Below the pieces are notes generated by a model, which saw only the letters and a program-made list of their open reading frames with translations, did not search any database and was not told the origin of the DNA. Of a DNA stretch of 64,000 bases, positions 1-9,249 are shown piece by piece (the stretch's first letter is position 1; each line of letters opens with the position of its first letter). Location of the stretch: the NCBI GenBank assembly GCA_028824295.1, contig JAPPED010000008.1:1-64000 (forward strand), read 5' to 3'. The translations under genes and the position numbers were made by a program. The DNA comes from Rhodospirillales bacterium (GTDB lineage Bacteria; Pseudomonadota; Alphaproteobacteria; TMED109).

Positions 1-2
1 GG

Positions 3-854
3 CCGGCCGTGCACGTGGGATTGCCGGGCGAGGAAGGGCTCTCGTTGCTCAAGGAGGCACTCGACCGGATCGCCGAGGATGCGGACCGACACGACGGGAA
101 CTCGGACGTGCTGCTCCTGGGCCGCTACCGGCATACCAAGCCGACAAACCTGGGGAGCCTGGCACGGCATTATCCGGGGCTGAGCTTCTCGTACATGACC
201 ATCCACCGCTCCAAGGGACTGGAAGCCGACTACGCCGTGGTGCTCGACCTGTGCTCAGGCAAGTACGGATTTCCCGCGGAGATCGCGGACGACCCGTTGC
301 TCGACCTGGTGATGGCCGCGCCTGAGGGGCAATCGAACGCCGAAGAACGACGCCTGCTCTATGTGGCGCTGACCCGGGCGCGCCGCCAGGTCTTCTTGCT
401 CGCCGAAGGCGGGCCCCCGTCGGTGTTCGTCAAGGAACTCATCAGCGGCTCGCACGATGTCAGCGTGTTCGGCCGGCTCCCGGAGGGCGACGTGGCTTGT
501 CCACGGTGCAGGGAGGGACGCCTGGAGCGCCGGGAGAACTCGCGCGACGGCAGCATCTTCTACGGCTGCGTGAACTGGCCCTACTGTGAGTACATTGAAC
601 GGCCGTGTCCCCACTGCGGAACTGGCCTTCCGGTCAGGACCGGCAGAGCATTTCGCTGCCGTGACTGCGGCGGGTCGATCGAAGGCTGCCCTGCTTGCGG
701 CGGATGGTTGCGGACCAGGATGGGCAAGTACGGCCGATTCCTGGGGTGCTCGAACTGGCCGGAGTGCAAATACACGCGCAATCTGCAGCCGGGTCAACCG
801 GCGGGCAGAAGGGGCCCAGGTCGCACCAGACCTGCACGTTCCAAACGACGCTGA
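3..854 (+). CDS. UvrD/HelD-type helicase C-terminus with zinc ribbons (5' partial)
   Basis: This is the C-terminal part of a superfamily 1 DNA helicase; the reading frame is open to the window edge, so the true start lies upstream. The segment around SYMTIHRSKGLEADYAVVLD matches helicase motif V, and EERRLLYVALTRARRQVFLL matches motif VI of UvrD/Rep/HelD proteins, which unwind DNA with ATP. After the motor come three CxxC-type zinc ribbons of the topoisomerase C4 type (CPRC...C, CPHC...CRDC, CPAC...CSNWPEC), which would bind DNA. HelD-like helicases with such tails are found in many bacteria. It lies outside the putative attachment site, so I take it as chromosomal flank. The N-terminal Walker A half cannot be seen. 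Confidence 0.85.
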   Translation, partial: PAVHVGLPGEEGLSLLKEALDRIAEDADRHDGNSDVLLLGRYRHTKPTNLGSLARHYPGLSFSYMTIHRSKGLEADYAVVLDLCSGKYGFPAEIADDPLLDLVMAAPEGQSNAEERRLLYVALTRARRQVFLLAEGGPPSVFVKELISGSHDVSVFGRLPEGDVACPRCREGRLERRENSRDGSIFYGCVNWPYCEYIERPCPHCGTGLPVRTGRAFRCRDCGGSIEGCPACGGWLRTRMGKYGRFLGCSNWPECKYTRNLQPGQPAGRRGPGRTRPARSKRR

Positions 855-1149
855 ACGGGACCTGTCCGTCCGCCGCCAACTGTAGCCCGCGGGCCTTTGG
901 CACTTCCCGAGATCAGCGGTGACAACCGGTCCAACGCGACGCCGATCCAATTGCGACCCGAAGGACTTCGCAGTCAGATGGAACGATCTGCGGCACTGGG
1001 GCGGTCCACGCCATCCTCAAAAGACCTCGCCGTCGATGGTCAGAACATATCTTCCAACTGTTTGCCAATTGTTTGCCAGCCGGGAAATCGAGGCTTACTC
1101 GGCCGCCCGCATCAGGTAATTAAACCCATTGATTGCATATGTTTAAGGG

Positions 1150-1199
1150 TGGAGGGCGCACAGGGACTCGAACCCTGGACCCGCTGATTAAGAGTCAGC
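1150..1199 (-). other. 3' half of a tRNA gene (CUU anticodon) = putative attL
   Basis: Read on the minus strand, 1199 to 1150 is exactly the 50-nt segment from the anticodon stem to CCA of a tRNA. The anticodon arm is GCTGA-CTCTTAA-TCAGC (anticodon CTT, lysine), the T-arm is CAGGG-TTCGAGT-CCCTG, then acceptor strand TGCGCCC, T and CCA. The sequence to the right (about 1200-1230) does not form a D-arm or a matching 5' acceptor, so the gene is only a fragment. A 3' tRNA fragment followed by an inward-reading integrase is the usual picture of an ICE attachment site. The U at the discriminator position is odd for tRNA-Lys and may reflect decay. The rest of 855-1361 holds nothing else I can support. 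Confidence 0.7.
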
Positions 1200-1361
1200 T
1201 CATGCTTGCCAGCCCCATCTGCGCTGGAAATATATGATATACTATGAAACAGTATCTTACTGTAACACATTCCACGCCCATTTGCTCTGATTCGCTTGCA
1301 AAATCGATGCAATCTGTTACCTATTTGTTACCTGAAATGATATCGCGAGAGGACGGGACTG

Positions 1362-2510
1362 TTGCCGAAACTGACGAAACGTAGGGTGGACACGATTGCC
1401 GTAGCAGCACGTCCACGAGAGGTCTGGGACGACGAACTCAAGGGCTTCGGGGTGCGCGTCCACCCATCGGGCCGAAAAGTCTTCATTGTGATGACGCGCG
1501 TTGATGGTCGGTTGATCAGAGTGACGATCGGGCAGCACGGGGTGGTCACTGTCGCCGGGGCGCGCGCTCAAGCGATGCAAATTATCGCCCAGGCCAGAGC
1601 CGGAAAAGACCCCACACTGCGGAAGAAGCAGTCTCCCGAAAGCGGGACAATGAAAGAACTGTGTCGCCGCTTCCTCGACGACTACGTTTCTGTGCATTGC
1701 AAGCCAACAACCAAGAAAGACTACAGGCATTCGGTAGAGAGCTTCATTGCTCCGAAACTCGGGAAACGTCGGGTAGTTGATGTCTGGCGAGCGGACGTTG
1801 TGGCTCTACATCAGGATATGCAGGCCACGCCCTACCAAGCCAATCGCACCCTCGCCGTCTTGTCGAAGATGTTCAACTTGGCGGAGCTTTGGGGGATGCG
1901 ACCAGACGGTTCGAACCCATGTCGTCACGTGAAGCGATACAAGGAGCGAAAGCGGGAGCGCTTCCTTTCCGACACCGAGTACGCTCGACTGGGTTCAGCT
2001 CTCAGGGATGCCGAGGTTTCCGAAACGCCGTCCTCTGTCGCGGCGATCCGCCTTCTCATGCTGACGGGTTGCCGTCTATCCGAGATCCTGACGTTGCGCT
2101 GGGACTGCGTAGACTTGGAGGCTGGCCGACTGAACCTGCCCGATAGCAAGAGCGGGGCTAGGATCGTGCCTCTCGGGGAGGCCGCCATTGAAGTACTCCG
2201 CGGGGTTCAACGTGTCGAAGACAATCCTTGGGTTATCGTCGGACGTCGGCGCGGTCGCCATCTCACCGACCTGCAGACTCCTTGGAGGCGGATACGTGCA
2301 CGTGCGGGCCTTGACGATTTCCGTCTCCACGACTTGCGCCACAGCTTTGCCAGTGGCGGTTTGTTAGTTGGCGAGGGCCTGCCGATGATCGGCAAGTTGC
2401 TCGGCCACACTCAAGTACAAACAACGGCTCGGTACGCTCATCTTGCTGCCGATCCGGTAAAGGCTGCAGCAGATCGAATATCCGAACGGATTGCCCAAGT
2501 CACCCGATAG
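1362..2510 (+). CDS. int: Tyrosine recombinase (ICE integrase)
   Basis: The product is a 382-aa site-specific tyrosine recombinase that would integrate and excise the element at the adjacent tRNA site. The N-terminus (about 1-85) looks like the arm-binding DUF4102-type domain, followed by a SAM-like core-binding domain (about 95-190). The catalytic domain shows the full set: R238 in TGCRLSEIL, K263, H323 and R326 in HDLRHSF, H349 in LLGHTQ and the nucleophile Y358 in ARYAHL. The start is TTG at 1362, chosen because a GAGAGG stretch precedes it at good spacing and the domain begins there. It reads into the element, away from the tRNA fragment. Length and motif spacing are normal for P4-type integrases, so it is probably active. 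Confidence 0.93.
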   Translation: MPKLTKRRVDTIAVAARPREVWDDELKGFGVRVHPSGRKVFIVMTRVDGRLIRVTIGQHGVVTVAGARAQAMQIIAQARAGKDPTLRKKQSPESGTMKELCRRFLDDYVSVHCKPTTKKDYRHSVESFIAPKLGKRRVVDVWRADVVALHQDMQATPYQANRTLAVLSKMFNLAELWGMRPDGSNPCRHVKRYKERKRERFLSDTEYARLGSALRDAEVSETPSSVAAIRLLMLTGCRLSEILTLRWDCVDLEAGRLNLPDSKSGARIVPLGEAAIEVLRGVQRVEDNPWVIVGRRRGRHLTDLQTPWRRIRARAGLDDFRLHDLRHSFASGGLLVGEGLPMIGKLLGHTQVQTTARYAHLAADPVKAAADRISERIAQVTR

Positions 2511-2757
2511 CTTTGACGTCAGGTGGGCGAATACGGGACAGATTCTGTTTACGATCATTGCCGATACACCCGCAGTTGCAAGCGGGACACATTGCCCCCA
2601 ATTGTCAAACGCATTGTTGTTTTGTCTGCCCAAACATCGTCTCCCTATTACGCACGAAGGATTACGTTCGCCTGGTCGTCGCTGCGAGCGCAGCCGTGTC
2701 CGTCCGCTACGATGCGGGACGTGAGCGTGGGCTTCGGCTCTTTAGCCTAATTCCACA

Positions 2758-4236
2758 ATGAACGACCTCCCAGGAATTCAACGCCACCGGACGGCAATGC
2801 GTCGCTCTGATTTGTCGCGGCCGGTGAAACTGGCGATGGCAGATGGGGTACTCGAAACCTCTCGCTCCTTCTTCGACTACGGTTGCGGCCATGGTAGTGA
2901 CGTCGAGACCCTGAATTTGTTGGGATTTGAATGCGCGGGCTGGGATCCCGTGCACCGCCCTAGCACACCGATGCGTTCGTCAGCGATTGTGAACCTGGGG
3001 TACGTGATCAATGTCATTGAAGATCCTCGGGAACGCGAAGAGACAGTGCGGAGGGCATTTGGCCTTGCCGAGGAGACGTTGGTCGTCAGCGCCCGCCTTC
3101 ACGATGAGGCGCGGAGAGTGCGGCAGTCGACGGGCTACGCGGACGGATTTCTGACGGGACAGGGAACCTTCCAGAAGTTCTACGACCAGAACGAACTCAA
3201 GACATGGATCGACACAACACTTGGAGTCTTGTCGGTTCCTGCGGGGCCCGGAGTCTTTTATGTATTCCGCGACGATACTGCTCGAACGAGCTTCTTGGCA
3301 CACCGCCACCGACGTCGGGTGGTGGCGCCGAGAATCAGGCGTTCCGAAGCGCTTCTCGCTGAGCATCGAGAAAAGCTAGAGCCCCTAATGGAATTCTTCG
3401 CCGAGCGGGGGCGGCTTCCTGCCGTGGGGGAACTGAAGGGCGGAGAGCAGGGCATTGTGGACGTCTTCGGAAGCCTGAAGCGGGCTTGGCGGACGGTCGT
3501 GCGCGCGACGGGTGATGAAGAGTGGCTGGCGATCGAACAGCAACGCTCGACGGAGCTGCTCATCTTCCTGGGACTCTCTCGCTTTGAGGGGCGCCCCAAA
3601 TTTTCGGGCCTGCCGGCAGCACTGCGGCACGATGTGCGAAGCTTCTTCGGCACCTATAGGGAGGCCTGCGCCGACGCCGACGACCTCCTGTTTTCCATCG
3701 GGCGCGACGAGGTTCGGAAAGGCGCTCTGGACGCCTCACTTATCGGCAAGCGACTGCCGTCAGCACTCTACATGCACGAGAGTGCTCTCGCAGCGCTGTC
3801 GCCTCAACTCCAACTTCTGGAAGGGTGCGCACGAGCGTTGATTGGTCGGGTGGAGGGAGCCAATTTGGTCAAGCTCCATCGTGACGAGCCCAAGGTGTCC
3901 TATCTGAGCTATCCGGACTTCGAGACGGACCCGCATCCGGCACTCGCCCACTCGCTTTCGGTCCACCTGCAGACGTTTCGCGTTCGGGAGAGGGAGTTCG
4001 ACCCTCATCGAAATCCGCCGATCCTGCATCGCAAAGAGGCGTTTCTCGAAGCTGGACATCCCTTCTATGCGAAATTCGCCCGCCTTACTCGCATCGAAGA
4101 GGAGAAAGGACTCTACGATGACACAACGATGATCGGGCGGAGAGATGCTTGGAACACGCTATTGGCGAGAAATGGGCTCTACTTGAGGGGGCATCGCCTT
4201 CTGGCCCTCAAGACGGTAGTTCGGGATAGCGCTTGA
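2758..4236 (+). CDS. DNA phosphorothioation-associated putative methyltransferase
   Basis: This 492-aa protein resembles the putative methyltransferase family that accompanies dnd phosphorothioation genes (TIGR04096 type). The N-terminus carries a SAM-binding glycine loop, DYGCGHGSD (about 40-48), after a conserved lead-in with HRTAM and SRPVKLAM. An NLGYVINVIED segment (about 80-90) fits the motif that follows the cofactor site. The long C-terminal half is family-specific and of unknown function. The substrate is unknown; the family is defined by co-occurrence with Dnd. It is separated from dndBCDE by 12 kb and lies right after the integrase with a 247-bp gap, so it probably has its own promoter. 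Family assignment is from memory of sequence patterns. Confidence 0.82.
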   Translation: MNDLPGIQRHRTAMRRSDLSRPVKLAMADGVLETSRSFFDYGCGHGSDVETLNLLGFECAGWDPVHRPSTPMRSSAIVNLGYVINVIEDPREREETVRRAFGLAEETLVVSARLHDEARRVRQSTGYADGFLTGQGTFQKFYDQNELKTWIDTTLGVLSVPAGPGVFYVFRDDTARTSFLAHRHRRRVVAPRIRRSEALLAEHREKLEPLMEFFAERGRLPAVGELKGGEQGIVDVFGSLKRAWRTVVRATGDEEWLAIEQQRSTELLIFLGLSRFEGRPKFSGLPAALRHDVRSFFGTYREACADADDLLFSIGRDEVRKGALDASLIGKRLPSALYMHESALAALSPQLQLLEGCARALIGRVEGANLVKLHRDEPKVSYLSYPDFETDPHPALAHSLSVHLQTFRVREREFDPHRNPPILHRKEAFLEAGHPFYAKFARLTRIEEEKGLYDDTTMIGRRDAWNTLLARNGLYLRGHRLLALKTVVRDSA

Positions 4237-4428
4237 CCGCCGTTAACAGTTGAGGGCTCGACAAGCGGTGCCTCATGCTCACGCTATTGGAGTCGGTTAG
4301 GGTGACCGCTAGTTTGTTCGGACTTTCACGGCACACTATTGTGGCGCTCATAGTTTGCATGTTTGGCGAAGTGCTTTCTTGCGCCAAGGGCGCAGTAGCG
4401 TGCGCGTGGAACTCAAGGCTGACAGGAT

Positions 4429-5424
4429 ATGTCGGATGTCAATTCGCAAGCTTCAGCGGTCCTTCAGCTTGGAGAACTACGCAATTTGTTGGAAAGTAGC
4501 CGGCTGCATTTTGGCGCCCTTCAGGAAGGTCATGTGAAGGTCAAATACCGCGCCTTGGATCCGATTTGGAGAAACAACACTGCTGACTCGGGTGGCATGA
4601 TTCCGCTGCGAGAGCATGTAAAACGCATGTGCACTGTTGCCAACTATCTGTCGCATCTTGGCACGGCAAATGAGTTACAGACAATTGCAGAGAGTTTGCA
4701 CTTGGCCGCGTCATTAGATGATCTCTTCGCCGATACAGATTTGGATGGTAGCAGCCTCTATTGTAGGCCTGCGGCAGACTTCGAGGAAGCCAACAGCGAA
4801 GTCGCGGCTAAGTATATTGCAAGCGTCATTGTTTTCAACTTTGTATGGATCGCCTATGAGGCAGCTGTCGAAGTAGCAAGCACGCGCGCTGAAAATAAGA
4901 AACGCTTAGGTAAGGGAGCCCGTGGTCGTGACATACTCTTGCGTATAATGGGTGACAAGTGTTTTCCATATCTCCGTGAATCTGTTATCGAAGCGATCAA
5001 TCTGAGCGCAAGTAGCGCGATAGAGCACAATAATGATGAGATGCTACGCCTCTTTTCGGTTAGGGCTACCGCGGCAATAGCAGCCGAACATCTTCGTTGT
5101 TTTCGCAATGCGGTGACCCATGGTACTGTCAAGCCAGATCCGGAAGATTGGGGAGACGAATCGCGATACTGCGCCGATGAAGATCCAGCCCTTCGCCAAT
5201 TCCATGTCAACATTCGCATCACATTGATCTTAATTCAGTTGATAATTCGAAATCAGTTAGACCCAAATGACGAAATTGCAGTATGGCAGTTCAGCCCGGA
5301 GCTATATGAGTTTCACTTACACGACGAGCCCGACGCACTGCTGTTGACGCAGCTGCATTGCGAATTACCGGAACAAGACATGCAGGAGTTACCTTTAGGG
5401 TCCTCGAATTCAGTTAGTGATTAG
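4429..5424 (+). CDS. Hypothetical protein with HEPN-like RNxxxH motif
   Basis: This 331-aa protein is not recognised as a named family. The predicted sequence is mostly alpha-helical and contains FRNAVTHG (about 225-232), which matches the RNxxxH signature of HEPN domains, many of which are RNases in toxin and phage-defence systems. That function is an inference from a short motif. The region is visibly richer in A+T than the dnd or tra genes, with frequent ATT, AAT and TTG codons, suggesting separate acquisition. The start ATG at 4429 has an AGGAT stretch just upstream. It sits alone between the Dnd-associated methyltransferase and the CBS/HEPN gene, with gaps of 192 bp and 304 bp. Confidence 0.6.
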   Translation: MSDVNSQASAVLQLGELRNLLESSRLHFGALQEGHVKVKYRALDPIWRNNTADSGGMIPLREHVKRMCTVANYLSHLGTANELQTIAESLHLAASLDDLFADTDLDGSSLYCRPAADFEEANSEVAAKYIASVIVFNFVWIAYEAAVEVASTRAENKKRLGKGARGRDILLRIMGDKCFPYLRESVIEAINLSASSAIEHNNDEMLRLFSVRATAAIAAEHLRCFRNAVTHGTVKPDPEDWGDESRYCADEDPALRQFHVNIRITLILIQLIIRNQLDPNDEIAVWQFSPELYEFHLHDEPDALLLTQLHCELPEQDMQELPLGSSNSVSD

Positions 5425-5728
5425 GGGAAGAACAACGTGGCGAGCCAGATGCGATCTGGCTGGAGGCTCTTGATGTTTGCCAGTCCTGGCAGGCCCAAAA
5501 ACCGGCACCCCAACTGGCTAGATTCGCTAGAGTTTTAGGCAATGTGGCTACGTCGTATGCGGCAAGCATACGGGAGTCAAAGTGCAAATTCCGGGTTGTT
5601 TACAGGCTCATAATTCCGTTTGAATTGCTCTGCCGCGTCCGGCGGTTTCAATGATCATCTTGCAAGATCGTAGTGTATGCTCTGCGCGGGCTTCCGGCGC
5701 CACAAGCAGCCGTTCCGAGATTGTTTCT
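5425..5728. other. Non-coding gap with a 7-bp hairpin
   Basis: I see no gene in this 304-bp gap. It holds one clear inverted repeat, CGTATGC-GGCAA-GCATACG at 5554-5572. This lacks a following T-run, so it is more likely an operator or structural site than an intrinsic terminator. A frame upstream of the CBS gene is open from 5651, but its N-terminal 26 codons look unlike protein sequence and are excluded. Confidence 0.4.
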
Positions 5729-6736
5729 ATGTCTGAATCGCATAACCAAGGCGTTGCTTGGCTTCAGAACCTAGCCAAGCGACTCCAAGACGAGTTGGAC
5801 GCTGGAGCTGCTCCCCAACCTGAAACGCTCACAGTACGTCAATTCCTCGCAAATTTTGGCTACGCGCGGCGCCGAGGCAGAGTTGTGGGTGAGATCCGAG
5901 AAAATCTGGCATTCTATGGGCTCCAAGCCTCGCCTGATTTCGAGTTGCAGTACATCGACAGCCCAATCACGGTTGAACTTAAAGTCGATATCACGGAAAC
6001 GGAGGACAACAGGTTAGAGAATGATCCCACGGTGCGGGTAGGTATTCTCGATGCGGCGCATAATTCGCCCGTCCGCGTCGCACCTGATGATCTGCTCGTC
6101 AAAGCGACAACACTAATGCAAATGGAAGACTATTCACAGCTTCCGGTGATGACGACTGACCGGACTGTGAAGGGGATCGTGAGCTGGCAATCTATTGGTG
6201 AAGCTTACGCTCGAGGGAGTTTTCCCAAGACGGTTAAGGAGTGCATGGAAGAAGCGTACGAAGTTGATGAGAACATGCCTCTGGCCTCCGCCGCCAACGT
6301 AATATGTGACCAAGGGTACGTCCTTGTTCGAGGCGGAACCGACGATAGGATTACAGGGATCGTAACCGCCGTGGATTTAGCCCATCAGTTCAAACAGGGC
6401 GCACACCCATTCTTGCTAATTGGCGAGATTGAACATCATTTGCGTAATTTGGTTCGACGCAAATTTACTGTTGAGGAATTGGATGGTGCGTCGGACGGCA
6501 GCAAGGAAGTTCGTGGACCTGATGATCTAACTTTCGGCGGTTATTGTCGTCTTCTCGAAAAACCGGAAGCGTGGGCGAAGTTGGAGCTGAACGTCGACCG
6601 CAAGGCGTTTATTGATCTTCTGCAGTCTGTTCGCAGCGTTAGGAACGATATAATGCACTTTACTCCTGATGATCACGATCCTTCAGACATCATGCGCCTG
6701 GAGCGAATGGCACAATTCTTGCGTAAATTGGGCTAG
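5729..6736 (+). CDS. CBS-pair protein with C-terminal HEPN-like domain
   Basis: The product (335 aa from ATG 5729) has a helical N-terminal region (about 1-80), a tandem CBS pair (about 112-222) and a C-terminal helical domain ending in VRSVRNDIMHF. CBS pairs bind adenine nucleotides or similar ligands and act as sensors. The RNDIMH stretch matches the RNxxxH active site of HEPN nucleases. A ligand-gated RNase is therefore a reasonable inference, but no partner or substrate is shown. An earlier ATG at 5651 is open in frame but adds an unlikely low-complexity leader. Base composition resembles the preceding HEPN-like gene. It converges with the minus-strand restriction-like operon, leaving 33 bp between the stops. 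Confidence 0.68.
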   Translation: MSESHNQGVAWLQNLAKRLQDELDAGAAPQPETLTVRQFLANFGYARRRGRVVGEIRENLAFYGLQASPDFELQYIDSPITVELKVDITETEDNRLENDPTVRVGILDAAHNSPVRVAPDDLLVKATTLMQMEDYSQLPVMTTDRTVKGIVSWQSIGEAYARGSFPKTVKECMEEAYEVDENMPLASAANVICDQGYVLVRGGTDDRITGIVTAVDLAHQFKQGAHPFLLIGEIEHHLRNLVRRKFTVEELDGASDGSKEVRGPDDLTFGGYCRLLEKPEAWAKLELNVDRKAFIDLLQSVRSVRNDIMHFTPDDHDPSDIMRLERMAQFLRKLG

Positions 6737-6769
6737 CAGTCTGAAACTACAAGCTCAACTGGCGTATGT

Positions 6770-7270
6770 TCATTTGACCTCATGTGTCGAACTCGGCGGT
6801 GCGCTCGGTAGTAACTCGTTGACCTTTCTTTGAAAGACTCTCAGGAACACATCCAACGTCCTAGGCTGGTCGCCATCAAACCAGTCTTGGAGGACCTCGT
6901 AGCCTCCGTACGCGTATCGGTTGAATTCTCGCACTCCTTCTTCGCTAAGAAAATTCTGGGCGTCCCTGCTGATCAACTTGGCGATCACCGAATGCACCTC
7001 TTTCTTGTCCTGCATGGTAATCCCAAGCTTCCGAAGCTCACTTATCAGAAAAAGCGCAACGAGCAGCCGGCCCCTAGCCTTGTAGCGCTCCGGGAAATAC
7101 GACACTAGCTCTTCTGTCTCGTCCTGTCGCAAATCCTCCTTCCTGCCTTCACAGAGTCCGGCGATAAAGCAAAAATAGAATGCGTCAAAACCAATCGAGA
7201 ACGATTTTTCATCGCGAAGAGGCTTGAACCACCAGTTCCAAGCGCGCTCTCCGACTCTGAACGGTAGCAC
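6770..7270 (-). CDS. Hypothetical protein, last gene of Dnd-linked ATPase operon
   Basis: This 166-aa protein is not recognised. It starts with GTG at 7270, sharing one base with the TAG stop of the upstream SMC-like ATPase gene (TAGTG), so it is almost certainly co-translated with it. It is rich in aromatic residues near the N-terminus (WNWWF, FYFCF) and mostly helical; there is no signal peptide or clear membrane segment. Strict coupling suggests a subunit or regulator of the ATPase/helicase complex. One possibility is a Dnd-system-associated small protein of the kind that recurs beside dnd operons, but I see no motif that proves it. Confidence 0.6.
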   Translation of the reverse strand: MLPFRVGERAWNWWFKPLRDEKSFSIGFDAFYFCFIAGLCEGRKEDLRQDETEELVSYFPERYKARGRLLVALFLISELRKLGITMQDKKEVHSVIAKLISRDAQNFLSEEGVREFNRYAYGGYEVLQDWFDGDQPRTLDVFLRVFQRKVNELLPSAPPSSTHEVK

Positions 7271-9249
7271 TAATCTGGCTCCTCTGAAGAGATTTGGAAC
7301 GCATGGAAGAAATCCTCACCACCTACCAGCATCCCGTCCGCTGTTTCAGCACATAGCTCTGTCTTCCGTGCCATTTCGATCAGCCCGGTAGGACCCTTAC
7401 GAAAGAGCGTCACGAACTGGATCTTTTCTGGACTGGCTTGCTGCAATGGGGCTACGAACTGATCACGTTCCGAAGATATCGTGAACGCAATAAACTGCCC
7501 CGTCAGCTTCGGGATCAGTTCACCGATTTTCGGCCGGATTGCTAAGTCGATTGAGCCTGCGGGACTGTCCACAACGAATGGGAGGGCGTGCTCCGACCTG
7601 TTGAATAGCGTTGCTAGAAATGCCCATGCCACCGAGAGCGTCTCCCCAACGCTACCGCCCTCTTGCCCGGCCAACATTAGGCATTTTTCGATACGCTCGA
7701 TCTCAATAGTATTGTCCGGCATCAGTTCTGTGATGCGCGCATTCGCCTCGTCACATATTTCGCGCGTAATTGCATCGCGGGCCCTTCGGTACGCATCTTC
7801 GAGAATGGAGACTAGGACGTCGCGTTTGTCACGCTGGTCAATCGTGTCCGTAATTTCGGCAACCTTCCGTTCTTGAACTTCTATTCGCTCCCTAATGACG
7901 GCGATCCCGCACGTCTCAGCGTCCGCCCTCGCCGTATCGGGACTCTCGTATCGTTGAAGACGGGCCTCAATCGCCTTGAGGCGTTCCTCTAGTTTCGAAA
8001 CTTCCTCTTGAACGCGGGCAACAGTCGGGTCGGCCTCATTGGCGCGGAGTCGTAGATTCTCCACGTCATTTCGCGCGGCTGTCGCACAGCGGACGCTTTC
8101 AGCCAAAGCGTCCATCTTCCTGCCAAGTTCCTGCGCCGCCGCATCCAGAGACTCTCCCACTGCGTCTTGTATCGCGCTCTTCGTTGCATTCAGAAGCGCG
8201 ACGTCGTCGGATGCCAGATACTGCGTTGATCGCCTTCGGATTATGTCACGCATTTCGTCGTCAATCGGTCGCCCACAGACGCACTCCTCTTCGTCTGCCA
8301 GCTCCTCAAAGAACTCTCGTGCCGCGCTTTCGGGAAGCTTCACTCGATCAAGTCCCGACTTCAGATCCCAAAGATCTCGGGCGAAAACGTGGGACAGTGC
8401 GTGGGGGTCACGCATGGTTTCAAGCGCCTCGCGGGCGGCTTCAAGAGAAGCGGATGACAGCGTCCTGGCTTTTTCTTCCCTTTCGCGCAAATCCGAAGCG
8501 AGTTGGGAGTGTTCATCGATCCTCAGCTGATAGGCGTTCCTCCGATCGGTCAGTTCTGCCTCAATCTTGCGTTTTTCGCCAAGGCAGTACTCTCGTTCCT
8601 TAATCAACTTTGCTAACCGCTTTTCGAGGAGCGCAAGCCTGTTTCTGCGGCGGGAGAGACCGCGATCATCCTTCGCCCCTGCGTCCTTCGCCCGTTGTTC
8701 CCAGTGAGATTTGACCTTGTCTCGGAGCATCAGGAACGAATTGATCTGAAATAGGTTCTCGACGACTGTTTCCGCATCGGTGAGTTCGCGATTCAGGAGG
8801 CTTTGTGCGAGTTCACCGTCAAATATGAAGAAATTGACGAAGTCCTCGTTCATGAAGCGTCGGAAGTCTGGCGGCGGTTTGAAATCATGACGCAATCCTC
8901 CGCCGGTATTGGTGCTCCAGGACACTTGGGCGTTCTCAAAGTCGAATTCGATCCGGATCGTGGCTCTGCGATCGTTCAGTAGGAGGCGTACTTCAAAAGT
9001 TCCGACACTTGTGGTGCTGTCCTTTTTCCGAAATTCTCCAATGCTATTTGTACCCGACTCAATGGTGCGCCGCGAACCGGAGAGGGCCGCGCGCAAGAGA
9101 TTCAATGTCGTCGTCTTGCCCGTTCCGTTCGGCATCTGAATGAGCGTGACGGGATTGATTTCGTTCGTGTCGGCCGAGAAATCAATGTCGTGATCTGGAC
9201 ATCGGAGGCCCTCCGCCTTCCAGCCCAGTATGCGCATAGTGGCGGGCAT
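7270..9249 (-). CDS. SMC/RecF-type ATPase resembling DndD (Dnd-linked)
   Basis: This 659-aa protein has the split-ATPase layout of SMC/Rad50-like proteins. Walker A is PNGTGKTT (about 40-47), with FFIFDGE nearby as in DndD. Long coiled coils follow, with ECVCGRPI near the middle resembling half of a zinc hook. A signature-like GSVGETLSVAWAF and Walker B-like LPFVVDSPAGSID lie near the C-terminus. It is distinct from the canonical DndD at 16465-18459, so this locus has two related ATPases. Start and stop are coupled: the upstream 71-aa gene overlaps as TGATG and the downstream 166-aa gene as TAGTG. Next to a helicase it probably forms a DNA-sensing or processing complex, inferred to be the restriction arm of the Dnd system. 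A Lamassu-type SMC role is an alternative. Confidence 0.75.
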   Translation of the reverse strand: MPATMRILGWKAEGLRCPDHDIDFSADTNEINPVTLIQMPNGTGKTTTLNLLRAALSGSRRTIESGTNSIGEFRKKDSTTSVGTFEVRLLLNDRRATIRIEFDFENAQVSWSTNTGGGLRHDFKPPPDFRRFMNEDFVNFFIFDGELAQSLLNRELTDAETVVENLFQINSFLMLRDKVKSHWEQRAKDAGAKDDRGLSRRRNRLALLEKRLAKLIKEREYCLGEKRKIEAELTDRRNAYQLRIDEHSQLASDLREREEKARTLSSASLEAAREALETMRDPHALSHVFARDLWDLKSGLDRVKLPESAAREFFEELADEEECVCGRPIDDEMRDIIRRRSTQYLASDDVALLNATKSAIQDAVGESLDAAAQELGRKMDALAESVRCATAARNDVENLRLRANEADPTVARVQEEVSKLEERLKAIEARLQRYESPDTARADAETCGIAVIRERIEVQERKVAEITDTIDQRDKRDVLVSILEDAYRRARDAITREICDEANARITELMPDNTIEIERIEKCLMLAGQEGGSVGETLSVAWAFLATLFNRSEHALPFVVDSPAGSIDLAIRPKIGELIPKLTGQFIAFTISSERDQFVAPLQQASPEKIQFVTLFRKGPTGLIEMARKTELCAETADGMLVGGEDFFHAFQISSEEPD

